Below are positions 7,929 to 16,515 of a stretch of 64,000 bases of DNA, piece after piece. The stretch lies in assembly GCA_963204915.1 (NCBI GenBank), contig CAUJHS010000081.1:124001-188000 (forward strand), read 5' to 3'. The position numbers and the translations under genes were made by a program. This DNA comes from Planctomycetota bacterium (lineage in GTDB: Bacteria > Planctomycetota > Planctomycetia > Pirellulales > Pirellulaceae). The first letter of the stretch is position 1; each line of letters begins with the position of its first letter. A model generated the notes under the pieces. The model saw only the letters and a list, made by a program, of their open reading frames with translations. It ran no database searches and was not told the origin of the DNA.

Positions 7929-9128
7929 ATGTTACGTATTGCGGTCTTAAAGGAAACGTACCCCAAGGAGCGTCGTGTTGCGTTGATTCCCGCAAGCGTT
8001 CCAGCCCTTCAAAAGCTGGGGGCCGAAGTCCTCGTCGAAGCCGGAGCCGGGCAATCGGCCGGTTTCTCCGACGATCATTATGCGGCTCGTGGCGCGAAGA
8101 TCATCAACGCCCGACGAGATTTGTTCGACGCCGAGATTCTGTTGCAAGTGCGAGCCCTAGGGGCTAACCCTATTGAGGGAGTGGCGGATCGAGCGCACTT
8201 AAGACGAGGACAGATCCTCATCGCCACGTGCGACCCTCTGGGTGAACCGGGCGCCGTGCAAGAAGCAGCGGCGACCGGCGCGAGCGTGTTTGGCTTAGAG
8301 TTGATTCCACGCATTACACGCGCGCAAAGTATGGATGTGCTTTCCTCCATGGCGACGATTGCTGGCTACCGCGCCGTACTCATGGCTGCAATTGAGTTGC
8401 CCAAAATGTTTCCCATGTTAATGACGGCGGCGGGTACCTTGTCGGCGGCGCGGGTTTTTGTCATTGGGGCTGGCGTAGCGGGACTTCAAGCGATCGCGAC
8501 CGCCCGGAGGCTGGGCGGCATCGTTCACGGCTATGATGTTCGGCCGGCATGTCGCGAACAAGTGGAAAGTCTTGGCGCCAAGTTTGTTGAGATGGACCTT
8601 GGCGCCACCGACGCGGAAGACAAAGGTGGGTACGCCAAGGCTCTTGGCGAGGAATTCTATCAAAAGCAACGGCAATTGATGGCCAAAATCGCAGCCGAGA
8701 GCGACGTGGTGATCACCACCGCGGCAATTCCAGGAAAACCGTCGCCGCGCTTGATTACGGCGGAAGCGGTCGCCCAAATGACGCCGGGCTCAGTCATCGT
8801 TGATCTTGCGGCGGAGCGCGGCGGTAACTGCGAACTCACGCAGGCCGATCAGCGTGTTGTGGCTCACGGCGTGACGATTCTCGGGCCGACGAATCTTCCG
8901 TCCGATGCGCCGTTTCACGCCAGCCAGATGTTCTCGAACAATGTGGTTCGATTCTTGCAAAACCTGGTCAAGAACGGCGTCGTGAATTTGAATCTTGAGG
9001 ATGAGATCATTCGCGAAACGCGGTTAACTCATGACGGCGAAGTGGTAAACGCTCGCTTGCGCGACGTGCTTGGAATACTTCCGCCGCCGACAACGGAAAC
9101 TGGTAGTCAAGGAAACGTCAATGCGTAA
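7929..9128 (+). CDS. pntAA: NAD(P) transhydrogenase subunit alpha, NAD-binding part (dI)
   Basis: Soluble NAD(H)-binding domain of the proton-translocating transhydrogenase, which uses the membrane proton gradient to reduce NADP+ with NADH. The 399 residues start MLRIAVLKETYPKERRVAL and include the alanine-dehydrogenase-like Rossmann motif (VFVIGAGVAGLQAIATARRLGG) and the mobile-loop and RQD-loop region typical of dI (SSMATIAGYRAV near residue 140). The start at 7929 is preferred over the upstream in-frame ATG at 7794 because it gives the family N-terminus and has GGGGAG upstream. The alpha subunit is split here: the membrane part is the next gene, overlapping by 8 bases, which implies translational coupling. 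Confidence 0.93.
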   Translation: MLRIAVLKETYPKERRVALIPASVPALQKLGAEVLVEAGAGQSAGFSDDHYAARGAKIINARRDLFDAEILLQVRALGANPIEGVADRAHLRRGQILIATCDPLGEPGAVQEAAATGASVFGLELIPRITRAQSMDVLSSMATIAGYRAVLMAAIELPKMFPMLMTAAGTLSAARVFVIGAGVAGLQAIATARRLGGIVHGYDVRPACREQVESLGAKFVEMDLGATDAEDKGGYAKALGEEFYQKQRQLMAKIAAESDVVITTAAIPGKPSPRLITAEAVAQMTPGSVIVDLAAERGGNCELTQADQRVVAHGVTILGPTNLPSDAPFHASQMFSNNVVRFLQNLVKNGVVNLNLEDEIIRETRLTHDGEVVNARLRDVLGILPPPTTETGSQGNVNA

Positions 9129-9543
9129 TCTCCTTTTGCTGCTGATTGGCGGCGTGCTAGTGCTCGTGTTTTGCGCTGCTAATTCGCCTTACGTTTTAGC
9201 ACAAGACGGCGCAGCGGCGTCTACCCCCGTGGCGACTTCGCCGACCGAGAAGGAGTTTTCGCCGGTGCAATCGTTGGCGGCCAGTTTGACCATTTTTGTG
9301 CTGGCCGTTTTCGTCGGTTTTGAAGTGATTACGAAGGTTCCGCCGACTTTGCATACGCCGCTCATGTCCGGATCCAATGCGATTAGCGGCATCACCATTG
9401 TCGGCGCCATTGTTGTCACGGGCTTGAGCAGGGATGTAATTACGTCTGGCGTGGGCTTGCTCGCGGTGATGCTGGCCATGGTGAACGTGGTAGGCGGGTT
9501 CCTGGTCACTCACCGCATGTTGAACATGTTTCGCAGAAAGTAG
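9121..9543 (+). CDS. pntAB: NAD(P) transhydrogenase subunit alpha, membrane part
   Basis: Membrane component that completes the alpha subunit. The 140 residues contain the conserved core FEVITKVPPTLHTPLMSG followed by NAISGI and two further hydrophobic helices. Before this core is an unusual extension: a signal-peptide-like hydrophobic segment (residues about 3-20) ending near LAQ, then a Ser/Thr/Pro-rich linker. The usual PntAB is nearer 100 residues. The ATG at 9121 lies inside the end of pntAA (ATGCGTAA overlap) and pntB starts 5 bases after its stop, so the three genes form one tight operon. Confidence 0.92.
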   Translation: MRNLLLLLIGGVLVLVFCAANSPYVLAQDGAAASTPVATSPTEKEFSPVQSLAASLTIFVLAVFVGFEVITKVPPTLHTPLMSGSNAISGITIVGAIVVTGLSRDVITSGVGLLAVMLAMVNVVGGFLVTHRMLNMFRRK

Positions 9544-9548
9544 CCGTT

Positions 9549-10964
9549 GTGGACATTCAGTCGTTGATACCGTTGATGTATCTGGTCGCGTCGGTCCTCT
9601 TCATCTTCGGTTTGAAGAAGATGGGCCATCCGCGAACGGCCGTACAAGGCAACCTCCTGGGCGCGTTGGGCATGTTGCTGGCTATTGGTGCGGCGTTATT
9701 CGACGTGAACATGCAGGCGTTGGCGGCCGGCTTTGGGGTTGATAGGACCCATTACGTTTTGATTGCGATCGGGATTGTCGTCGGCAGCGTCATTGGCGCG
9801 GTTATGGCCCAGCGGGTGCAAATGACCGCCATGCCACAAATGGTGGCGTTGTTCAATGGTCTGGGAGGTGCGGCCTCGGTGCTGGTAGCCGGCGGCGCGA
9901 TGGCGCAGGACGCGACGCCCACGATCACAGAACTCGTCGCAACAGCCGCCTCGGCCATTATTGGCGCCGTCACCTTTTGGGGGAGTTTAGTTGCTTACGG
10001 GAAACTTCAAGAGTTGACTTGGTTCAAAAGACCGTACCCGGTTCCCGCGGGGCAACTAGTGAATGCATTGCTCGCACTTCTGACACTCGCGGCCAGTGCG
10101 TGGCTCGTCGCGGAAAACTCGCTCCCAGCGTACATCGTTACAGCGCTACTGGCTTCGGTGCTGGGCGTATTGTTGGTTAATCCCATTGGCGGCGCCGATA
10201 TGCCCGTCGTCATTGCGCTATTGAACTCCTATTCAGGTTTGGCTGCTTCAGCCACTGGATTTGCCATCGAAAACAATGTGCTCATTATTTCCGGAGCGCT
10301 CGTAGGAGCCTCGGGAATTATTCTCACGCAGTTGATGTGCCGGGCGATGAACCGCTCGTTGACCCACGTGCTGTTCGGGGTCATGGACGCAGGCGGCGCC
10401 AGTGCATCAACCGACGAAGTATACGCAACGGTTCGCAGCACGACGCCGGACGATGTCGCCATGATTCTCGATGGCGCTCAGCGAGTGGTCATCGTGCCTG
10501 GCTACGGACTGGCGGTGGCCCAAGCGCAACATGCGGTGCGCACGTTGCAGCGAGTTCTCGAAGATCGTGGCTGCACGGTTGAGTACGCCATTCATCCGGT
10601 CGCGGGACGCATGCCAGGTCACATGAATGTGCTCCTGGCGGAAGCCGACGTTCCCTATGAACAACTCAAGGAAATGGATGAGATTAATCCCACAATGTCA
10701 AATGTCGATGTTGCGATTGTGATCGGCGCCAATGACGTGGTGAACCCAGTCGCACGGACCGATCCGAAAAGTCCCATTGCCGGCATGCCCATCATCGATG
10801 TTGACAAAGCTAAGACGGTTATTGTGCTCAAACGAAGCCTTAGCCCCGGGTTTGCGGGAATTCCCAATCCGCTGTTTGCGGCGCCGAACACACTGATGTT
10901 GTTTGCCGACGGTCAAAAAGGCGTTTTAGAACTGAACGCGGCAATTCGTGAGGCGTCCAAGTAG
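9549..10964 (+). CDS. pntB: NAD(P) transhydrogenase subunit beta
   Basis: Membrane domain plus NADP(H)-binding dIII domain. The 471-residue protein begins at GTG 9549, just after pntAB. It has about eight or nine hydrophobic helices in residues 1-260, with the conserved NPIGGADMPVVI and LNSYSGLAA motifs, then dIII with VIVPGYGLAVAQAQH, HPVAGRMPGHMNVLLAEA and GANDVVNP. These are the NADP-site signatures. Length fits the family (about 460-480). Final gene of the transhydrogenase operon, convergent with the beta-propeller cytochrome gene 42 bases away. The operon likely supplies NADPH. Confidence 0.95.
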   Translation: MDIQSLIPLMYLVASVLFIFGLKKMGHPRTAVQGNLLGALGMLLAIGAALFDVNMQALAAGFGVDRTHYVLIAIGIVVGSVIGAVMAQRVQMTAMPQMVALFNGLGGAASVLVAGGAMAQDATPTITELVATAASAIIGAVTFWGSLVAYGKLQELTWFKRPYPVPAGQLVNALLALLTLAASAWLVAENSLPAYIVTALLASVLGVLLVNPIGGADMPVVIALLNSYSGLAASATGFAIENNVLIISGALVGASGIILTQLMCRAMNRSLTHVLFGVMDAGGASASTDEVYATVRSTTPDDVAMILDGAQRVVIVPGYGLAVAQAQHAVRTLQRVLEDRGCTVEYAIHPVAGRMPGHMNVLLAEADVPYEQLKEMDEINPTMSNVDVAIVIGANDVVNPVARTDPKSPIAGMPIIDVDKAKTVIVLKRSLSPGFAGIPNPLFAAPNTLMLFADGQKGVLELNAAIREASK

Positions 10965-11006
10965 TGTTGCGAGCGTGAACAATGTGCAAGAGTCTTGGCC
11001 GCCGTG

Positions 11007-12815
11007 TCAAATTGATCGCAGATAAAAAAGCAACGCCTGTTGATCTTCTGACGACAACGCATCGGCGCCGCCGTGCCCGAACTTGCCTAGGACATCCTCC
11101 AGGGTGGCGGCTCGATTGTCGTGAAATAGCCTCTCCCGCTGACTTACGCCACGCAAGGACGGAGGATTGAACTTCCGGCGTCCTGCCGAGTCTTCCAAGC
11201 CCACATCGTACACATGTGGCGATGTGAAAGTCGGCGGTTGGTGGCAATCAACGCAACCGGTGGCCGAAAAGACGCGTTGGCCGTGGTCCCTTTGTTGTGG
11301 ATCGACCTCGCCTCGCGCGGTCAGTATTCCTGGCGGCGGACTGAGCGTCTGCATGTACGCGACGAGCGCCGCAATGTTGCCCGGCGTCGCGTGCATGGCG
11401 GCGTGATCCCGCATGGTGATGGTGATCGACTTCTGGGTTTGATTGTGTAAGGAGTCTTGCTCGCCGCTCCAAGCCCAAGGGCTGGTCTCTCCTACTCCAA
11501 GCAATGACAGGACGCGCTTGGAGGCGCCGAAGACGTCATCGCTTAGATTGTCGTTCAGCAAGCCGTTGGAATGGCCATCGGTGTGGCAACTATGGCAACT
11601 GTACCAACCATCCAACGCGAAGCGGGCGTCGTGAAACATGATTTCGCCACGTTCAGCATCACTCAGTTCGCTCTGCGGACCAAGCGAAATCGTCGCTGTG
11701 ACATCTCCCTTGGCAAGATCAAGCACTGAGATTGAGTCGTCAAAATGATTGGCAACGTAAGCAAACGTTGCGGTATCATCGATTACAACCGCCGCAGGCC
11801 CCTGTCCGACTTTGCGTTGTAAGAATGGTTGAAGCGGCGCCGAGCGAATGGCGACTTCGCCCACGCCCGAAAGGGCCGCTACGGCCTTACCATCGTACGT
11901 TGTGGCGATGGCGGAAGGGTCGCCGGTTGCGGCGCCGGGGCGTCCCAGAGGGTGCAAACTCCAGCGCGACAAATCGACTCCGCGCGGAGCGTTGGCGTCG
12001 GCGCTTTGCGCTGGTCCAAGCAGGTCGTCCAAGGGAATCGACCGAACGACATTTCCCATGAGTGTCCCCCAGAAAACCCGGTCATGTGTGGTGGGTACCG
12101 CCTCATTCAGAATTTGATGGGTCACGAGCAGTTCGCGATCCTGCGCGTCCGCCGCCATGCCGCGTATGTTGTGGCCATCAAAAACGCGCAGAGAAACGAT
12201 ACAACCTGCAGCGGTATCAATCACGGCGAGCCGCCCTCCGAAGGAGTCGGCGACGACGAGTTTCGTCCCATCACGTGAAATCCATTGCAGCCGCGGAGCA
12301 AAAGGAAGGTCGATCGTCGCCCGATGACGCAAATCCTTGCCTGTGGAAGCTGATTCGTCGTTGGATAATAAGTCGACTAAATGGATTCGCCGAGCCCATA
12401 ACGTCGCGATCGAGCAAAATGCTCCGTCCGATGCGACTCGCACGGAGACCGGCGATCCGCGAACGACAAGCCGTTCGGTCAAGTCAGGTGTGTCTTCGTG
12501 CATCAAGATCAGTTCATCGGCAACGGAGTCCACTGCCAATATCCAATCGCTATGTGGGACAACCGCGACATCTTCCAGTCGTTTCCCGATAACACGTTCG
12601 ACAATGACATCGCGACGGTCCAGATCCACAATTGACAGGCTGCCACCGGCGTGATTCGCCGAAAACAAACGTTGGTTGCGGAGGGCCAGCGCAACGGGTC
12701 GTCGCAAGTGGGGCGACTTCCAAGCTTCAATCGATTCGCCGCCTACGTTGCCGGGGAAAATCGTCGCTACCGCCAAAAGCGCGATCGAAACTCGCCACAT
12801 GCAGAATAACGACAT
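11007..12815 (-). CDS. Secreted beta-propeller diheme cytochrome c
   Basis: A 602-residue exported protein. Residues about 1-27 look like a signal peptide (hydrophobic, ending near VGG-E). The central 350 residues are WD40/YVTN-like beta-propeller repeats (SLSIVDLDRRDVIV, LAVIDTAAG, FAYVANHFDDSISVLDLAKGDV). The C-terminal part has two heme c motifs, CHSCH (about 407-411) and CVDCH (about 521-525), arranged as in MauG/cytochrome c peroxidase-like proteins, with RDHAAMHATPG between them. Function is probably periplasmic electron transfer or peroxidase-like oxidation; the substrate is not evident. The gene is alone on its strand, convergent with pntB and divergent from the bactofilin-like gene. 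Confidence 0.8.
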   Translation of the reverse strand: MSLFCMWRVSIALLAVATIFPGNVGGESIEAWKSPHLRRPVALALRNQRLFSANHAGGSLSIVDLDRRDVIVERVIGKRLEDVAVVPHSDWILAVDSVADELILMHEDTPDLTERLVVRGSPVSVRVASDGAFCSIATLWARRIHLVDLLSNDESASTGKDLRHRATIDLPFAPRLQWISRDGTKLVVADSFGGRLAVIDTAAGCIVSLRVFDGHNIRGMAADAQDRELLVTHQILNEAVPTTHDRVFWGTLMGNVVRSIPLDDLLGPAQSADANAPRGVDLSRWSLHPLGRPGAATGDPSAIATTYDGKAVAALSGVGEVAIRSAPLQPFLQRKVGQGPAAVVIDDTATFAYVANHFDDSISVLDLAKGDVTATISLGPQSELSDAERGEIMFHDARFALDGWYSCHSCHTDGHSNGLLNDNLSDDVFGASKRVLSLLGVGETSPWAWSGEQDSLHNQTQKSITITMRDHAAMHATPGNIAALVAYMQTLSPPPGILTARGEVDPQQRDHGQRVFSATGCVDCHQPPTFTSPHVYDVGLEDSAGRRKFNPPSLRGVSQRERLFHDNRAATLEDVLGKFGHGGADALSSEDQQALLFYLRSI

Positions 12816-13023
12816 CGCAATTACTCCGTTTCCACATCCTAGGACTTGACGCTGTATGTTTTACGCTACCGGAGCCGGGGTTTGCCTTCAAGCAAGGAAA
12901 TGGCCGTTTGCGAGTGCAATCCCAGGATCCTCGCCATACAATTGGCATTAAAAAGAGGGTCGAGGTGCGAACCACTCTCCGCGGCACGCGCGCGTTCGCC
13001 CTTTTCGTTGTGAGGAACCACTA

Positions 13024-13628
13024 ATGGAGATCGAAAAGAAACCGCCGCCCTTCCCAGCTGAGTCGCGCAAAACTCCCCTCGTCTTAAAGCTGGTGCTCGG
13101 TTGTAGCGTTACACTGTTGATCGGCATCGTTGCGTTGTGTGGCGGCGCGGCGTACTTGGGCTGGTGGGGGTGGACACAAGTCGACGCTACGCGCAAGAAT
13201 TCGTTGCCAAGGGGTATGACCGGCAAATTGGGCAAGTGATTGACGTGCCCGGACCCGTGAACGATCCAACGGTGTATACCGCGCAAGTGGTGCGAGTTAC
13301 GGGCGACGTCAACGCTGACGTGGCGATTATGGCGCAGGTGGTTGAAATTTACGGCGAGGTCAACGGCGACATCGACTTCTCGGGACAGGTGTTGCATATT
13401 CGCGAAGGCGCCGTCATCAAGGGAGATATTCGTGTTAAGACAGCGCAAGTTGTCATTGTGGAGGGAGTCGTGGAAGGGAAAATCTCGGGCAGTTATGGGG
13501 CGTTAGAGGATCGACGCGCCGGCGCACCGAACGCGCCACTTGCTCCGAGCCCACCAGAGGGTCCAATGATGGAGGCTCCGACCGATCGGCCGCCAGAATC
13601 GGCATCGGCATCCACGAACGATTCGTAA
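13024..13628 (+). pseudogene. Frameshifted membrane-anchored bactofilin-like protein
   Basis: Two overlapping frames read as one gene broken by a single-base loss. Frame one (13024-13239) starts MEIEKKPPPF, has a transmembrane helix at about residues 19-45 and reaches ...WWGWTQVDATR at 13194. Frame two, read from 13194, continues QEFVAKGYDRQIGQVIDV into four or five short beta-helix repeats (VTGDVNADV, IYGEVNGDI, IREGAVIKGDI, VEGVVEGKI) typical of polymer-forming bactofilin domains, then a Pro-rich tail ending at 13628. Adding one C after 13194 would join them into 201 residues. The cause may be assembly error, recent mutation or, less likely, programmed -1 slippage; no classic slippery heptamer is visible. 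Confidence 0.75.
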
Positions 13629-13672
13629 CCGTTCTCAGGGAAGCTTGCTCGCGAATTGTTTCGACGCGATGC

Positions 13673-13705
13673 ACGAACCCAGCAACCTTGCTCTTGGGTG
13701 TTCGT
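13673..13705. terminator. Hairpin between convergent genes
   Basis: ACGAA and CCC (13673-13680) pair with GGG and TTCGT (13695-13705, with a two-base bulge), enclosing AGCAA-CC-TTGCT. It lies between the convergent ends at 13628 and 13728 and has no clear T-run, so it is a weak candidate bidirectional terminator. Confidence 0.35.
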
Positions 13706-13727
13706 AAGTCCTTATCAATATCGATAG

Positions 13728-14891
13728 TTATCCCGGCGACCAATCTTTGTGGGGTGTAGTTAACACCATCGGCGAATTCGGTTGTAGGTTGCGAACGGCG
13801 GCTTCGGCATGTTGAACCGCAACCGCGTCGCCGTGAACGTCAACTTGCACTTCGAAGACCGCTTTGCCCCCTGGGGGCAGTTTGACTACACGTCCGTGTT
13901 TTCCCTCAAACGTGCGTGTATTGGGAAAGTTTGTTGAAGGCTCCAAGCCAGCGACGTATCCATCCGGCAGGGCGCCCGTATTTTTCCAAAGAATGAAATG
14001 AGGCAGATTCTTCTTGTTAAAGCGAACCGTGACGCCGCGTGATCCGCGAGAGTCCTTCAATAACGCGGCCGCGTTGTGTGCGGCGTCCGTCGCCATGTCG
14101 AAGAAGTAAACTTGTTCGGCGTACCCTGCCTGCGGGGCCGCAAACTGGCTCCAAGTGGCGATGTCTTGAGCAGCGCGGTGATCTTTTGGCGCGACGGTTT
14201 TCGCCGCAACGATCACCTCGCTGGCTTCCTCCAAGAGGGGCGCACCCAAATTGATGTGATACAAGAGCTGCATTTCGCCATCCCGGCCGGACATATTCTC
14301 GACCTCGTCTCGCACGCGCAGACTTGTTTCACCTCGCCGCGCCGTAATCGTGCTGGTCAAGCGCCAGTGGTGAAAAAGAAAACGTGATTCTTCGATGACG
14401 CCGGTTACCGAGATGTCACCCGAGTCGCTGTCAATACGCACTTCGACACGATGCGCGGGCGTATTGGCGATCCGGCCGTGAAGCGAATACCGCAATCGGC
14501 CATTGTCTTCGAACTCTGGCGCGCCGTTGCTTTCCAGGCCACAACGCACGAGCAGTTCGTCGAATCCGTCGAGCCAACCGAGACCACTGGGTTCGGCCAC
14601 CGGCACAAAACGGGGATGCACTGGTCCGCGCACCGGCGACTTCCAGCCGATCTCCCAGTCTCCCAGCCAGGCCTTCCAAACACTCATTCCTCGAGTGGGC
14701 AACACGGAAAATGAGAAGTCGCCCTGCTGAACGCGCACCTCGTCCACGCCGTCGGATCGCCCGCCGCGGAGCCGTCGTTTGCTGAACGACCACGATTCCG
14801 GTTCAAGTCCAAGCTCATCGCTGGAAAGCGCGAAATCATCGGTATAGATGCCTTGTTCGACGTCCGTTAAAACCCACTTTTGGGCCGCCAT
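13728..14891 (-). CDS. DUF4432 (aldose 1-epimerase-like) protein
   Basis: A 387-residue cytoplasmic protein resembling the DUF4432 branch of the galactose mutarotase superfamily: FSVLPTRGMSVWKA, SLHGRIANTPAH, VRDEVENMSG, LLYHINLGAPLL and GLEPSTNFPNTR. The His of LHGR and the Glu of GLEP fit the positions of mutarotase catalytic residues. The start at 14891 has AAGGA 8 bases upstream; an in-frame extension to 14966 lacks similarity. It is divergent from the cupin/TIM-barrel/dehydrogenase operon, and the four together look like a sugar-modifying set. Exact substrate unknown. Confidence 0.8.
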   Translation of the reverse strand: MAAQKWVLTDVEQGIYTDDFALSSDELGLEPESWSFSKRRLRGGRSDGVDEVRVQQGDFSFSVLPTRGMSVWKAWLGDWEIGWKSPVRGPVHPRFVPVAEPSGLGWLDGFDELLVRCGLESNGAPEFEDNGRLRYSLHGRIANTPAHRVEVRIDSDSGDISVTGVIEESRFLFHHWRLTSTITARRGETSLRVRDEVENMSGRDGEMQLLYHINLGAPLLEEASEVIVAAKTVAPKDHRAAQDIATWSQFAAPQAGYAEQVYFFDMATDAAHNAAALLKDSRGSRGVTVRFNKKNLPHFILWKNTGALPDGYVAGLEPSTNFPNTRTFEGKHGRVVKLPPGGKAVFEVQVDVHGDAVAVQHAEAAVRNLQPNSPMVLTTPHKDWSPG

Positions 14892-15144
14892 GCGCAAATC
14901 CTTCGTTAGGCTGTTCGGAGAGGTTCTTTCTACCGTCAAAGCACGCGGATAGTTCGGACGAAGCACACCCGACGGGGCGCTACGACATTTTCGGAAACCG
15001 AGTGTAGAGCCTTGACACAGGTTTTTCCAGTCGCTTGCTTGTCAGTGAACGAAAAACGGAATAAAACCTAAGCGGTTTGAACGGTCGGCGTGAATGTTTG
15101 TCATCGCCCATGTGGACTTTTTTGCGAGTTTTTCAGGATTTGCC

Positions 15145-16392
15145 ATGATCAGCCCCAATGTTGTTAAAGGCGACAGCGTCGCAAAGATTCTTGATCGCGC
15201 GTTGGACGCGGGCGAGGGCTTGTTGCGACTTACTCCAACCTGGGTGCCGCGCAGTTTTCTGCACCCGGGACGTCGCATCAAGTTGAATCCCAAGGATTTA
15301 TACGCCTATGGCGCCAATCGGGGAGGCATTGACGAACGGTGGTTCGCCAGCACCACCGAAGCCGCGAATGACGGCCGAGTTTGGCATGAAGGGCTAAGCT
15401 TCGTCTTGTTCGAAGGTCAACAGTTTCTCCTGCGAGATGCGGTGACCGAAGCCGGTGAGCGGCTTGTCGGCAAGGCAATGTTCCAAAAGTACAACCGTTG
15501 GCCCGTTTACTCGAAGTTTTTCGACAACATGGGGCCGATCCCTCACCACATGCATCAATCTTTTGAGCATGCAAAACTAACCGGCCAAGAAGGCAAGCCG
15601 GAAAGTTACTATTTCCCGCCGCAGTACAACAACGTTGATAACAATTTCTGCTACACGTTCATGGGATTGGAGCCGGGCACCACCAAGGATCAGGTGCGAC
15701 AATGTTTGCAGAACTGGGACAAAGGGGAAAACGGCATTCTTGATCTTTCCCGCGCTTATCGTTTGAAGCGAGGCACGGGTTGGTTAATTCCTCCGGGCGT
15801 GCTTCATGCTCCCGGCTCACTTTGCACGTATGAGCCGCAGTGGGGCAGCGATGTCTTCGGAATGTTCCAGAACATCGTCGAAGGTCGTTATGTGCCCTGG
15901 GCTCTGTTGGTCAAAGACGTGCCGCCCGAAAAGCACCAAGACCTCGACTTCATCATCGACATGTTAGATTGGGAGAAAAACGTCGATACCCATTTCAAAG
16001 AGAGCAATTACCTTGAGCCGATCGTCGCGCATCAAGGACAAGGCTGGGTCGATAAGTGGATTGTTTACGGCCGCGTGGATGGAGCGCAGTTGTTTAGCGC
16101 CAGGGAATTGACCGTCGAGCCGGGCGCCAAGTGCACGATCAAGGATCCCGGTGCAAGCGGTTGGATCACTGTGCAAGGCAAAGGCCGTATGGGAAGGCTC
16201 AATCTCCAAACGCCTGCGATGATTAATTTCGGCGAGACGACCGAAGACGAAGTCTTCATTAGTCATGAGGCGGCGAATCGCGGCGTCGAAATTGAAAACA
16301 CGGGCAGCGAGCCGCTGGTGGGCCTGCGATATTTTGGCCCGGATGTGCATAACCATTTGCCTAATGTGGGCGACTATCTCAAGGCGAAGTAA
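15145..16392 (+). CDS. Cupin-fold protein, phosphomannose isomerase-like
   Basis: A 415-residue cytoplasmic protein. A central cupin carries a metal-site-like GPIPHHMHQSFEHA motif (about residues 131-144) and later GWLIPPGVLHAPGSL, as in type I mannose-6-phosphate isomerases. A second beta-rich half follows (VEPGAKCTIKDPGASGWITVQGKG). ATG 15145 is preferred over ATG 15094 because AGGA lies 7 bases upstream. It leads a three-gene plus-strand run with a TIM-barrel epimerase and a Gfo/Idh/MocA dehydrogenase, so it probably isomerises or binds a sugar. A perfect palindrome downstream may partly terminate transcription. Confidence 0.7.
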   Translation: MISPNVVKGDSVAKILDRALDAGEGLLRLTPTWVPRSFLHPGRRIKLNPKDLYAYGANRGGIDERWFASTTEAANDGRVWHEGLSFVLFEGQQFLLRDAVTEAGERLVGKAMFQKYNRWPVYSKFFDNMGPIPHHMHQSFEHAKLTGQEGKPESYYFPPQYNNVDNNFCYTFMGLEPGTTKDQVRQCLQNWDKGENGILDLSRAYRLKRGTGWLIPPGVLHAPGSLCTYEPQWGSDVFGMFQNIVEGRYVPWALLVKDVPPEKHQDLDFIIDMLDWEKNVDTHFKESNYLEPIVAHQGQGWVDKWIVYGRVDGAQLFSARELTVEPGAKCTIKDPGASGWITVQGKGRMGRLNLQTPAMINFGETTEDEVFISHEAANRGVEIENTGSEPLVGLRYFGPDVHNHLPNVGDYLKAK

Positions 16393-16433
16393 GTTGCCGT
16401 AACGTGTCGTATTCAGGGCGAGTCCGTTTATAC

Positions 16434-16466
16434 CCAGGCCGACGATGCATCGTCGGCCTGGCTTTC
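16434..16466 (+). terminator. 28-base perfect palindrome, probable terminator or attenuator
   Basis: CCAGGCCGACGATG is followed immediately by its exact reverse complement (16434-16461), then CTTTC. The hairpin is very stable and lies 42 bases after the cupin gene stop, within the three-gene run. It may terminate a fraction of transcripts or protect the 3' end of the first message. Confidence 0.65.
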
Positions 16467-16515
16467 ATTCCTACCCACGCATCCCTCACGCCGTTCAATA
16501 AAGGAACTCAAACCG

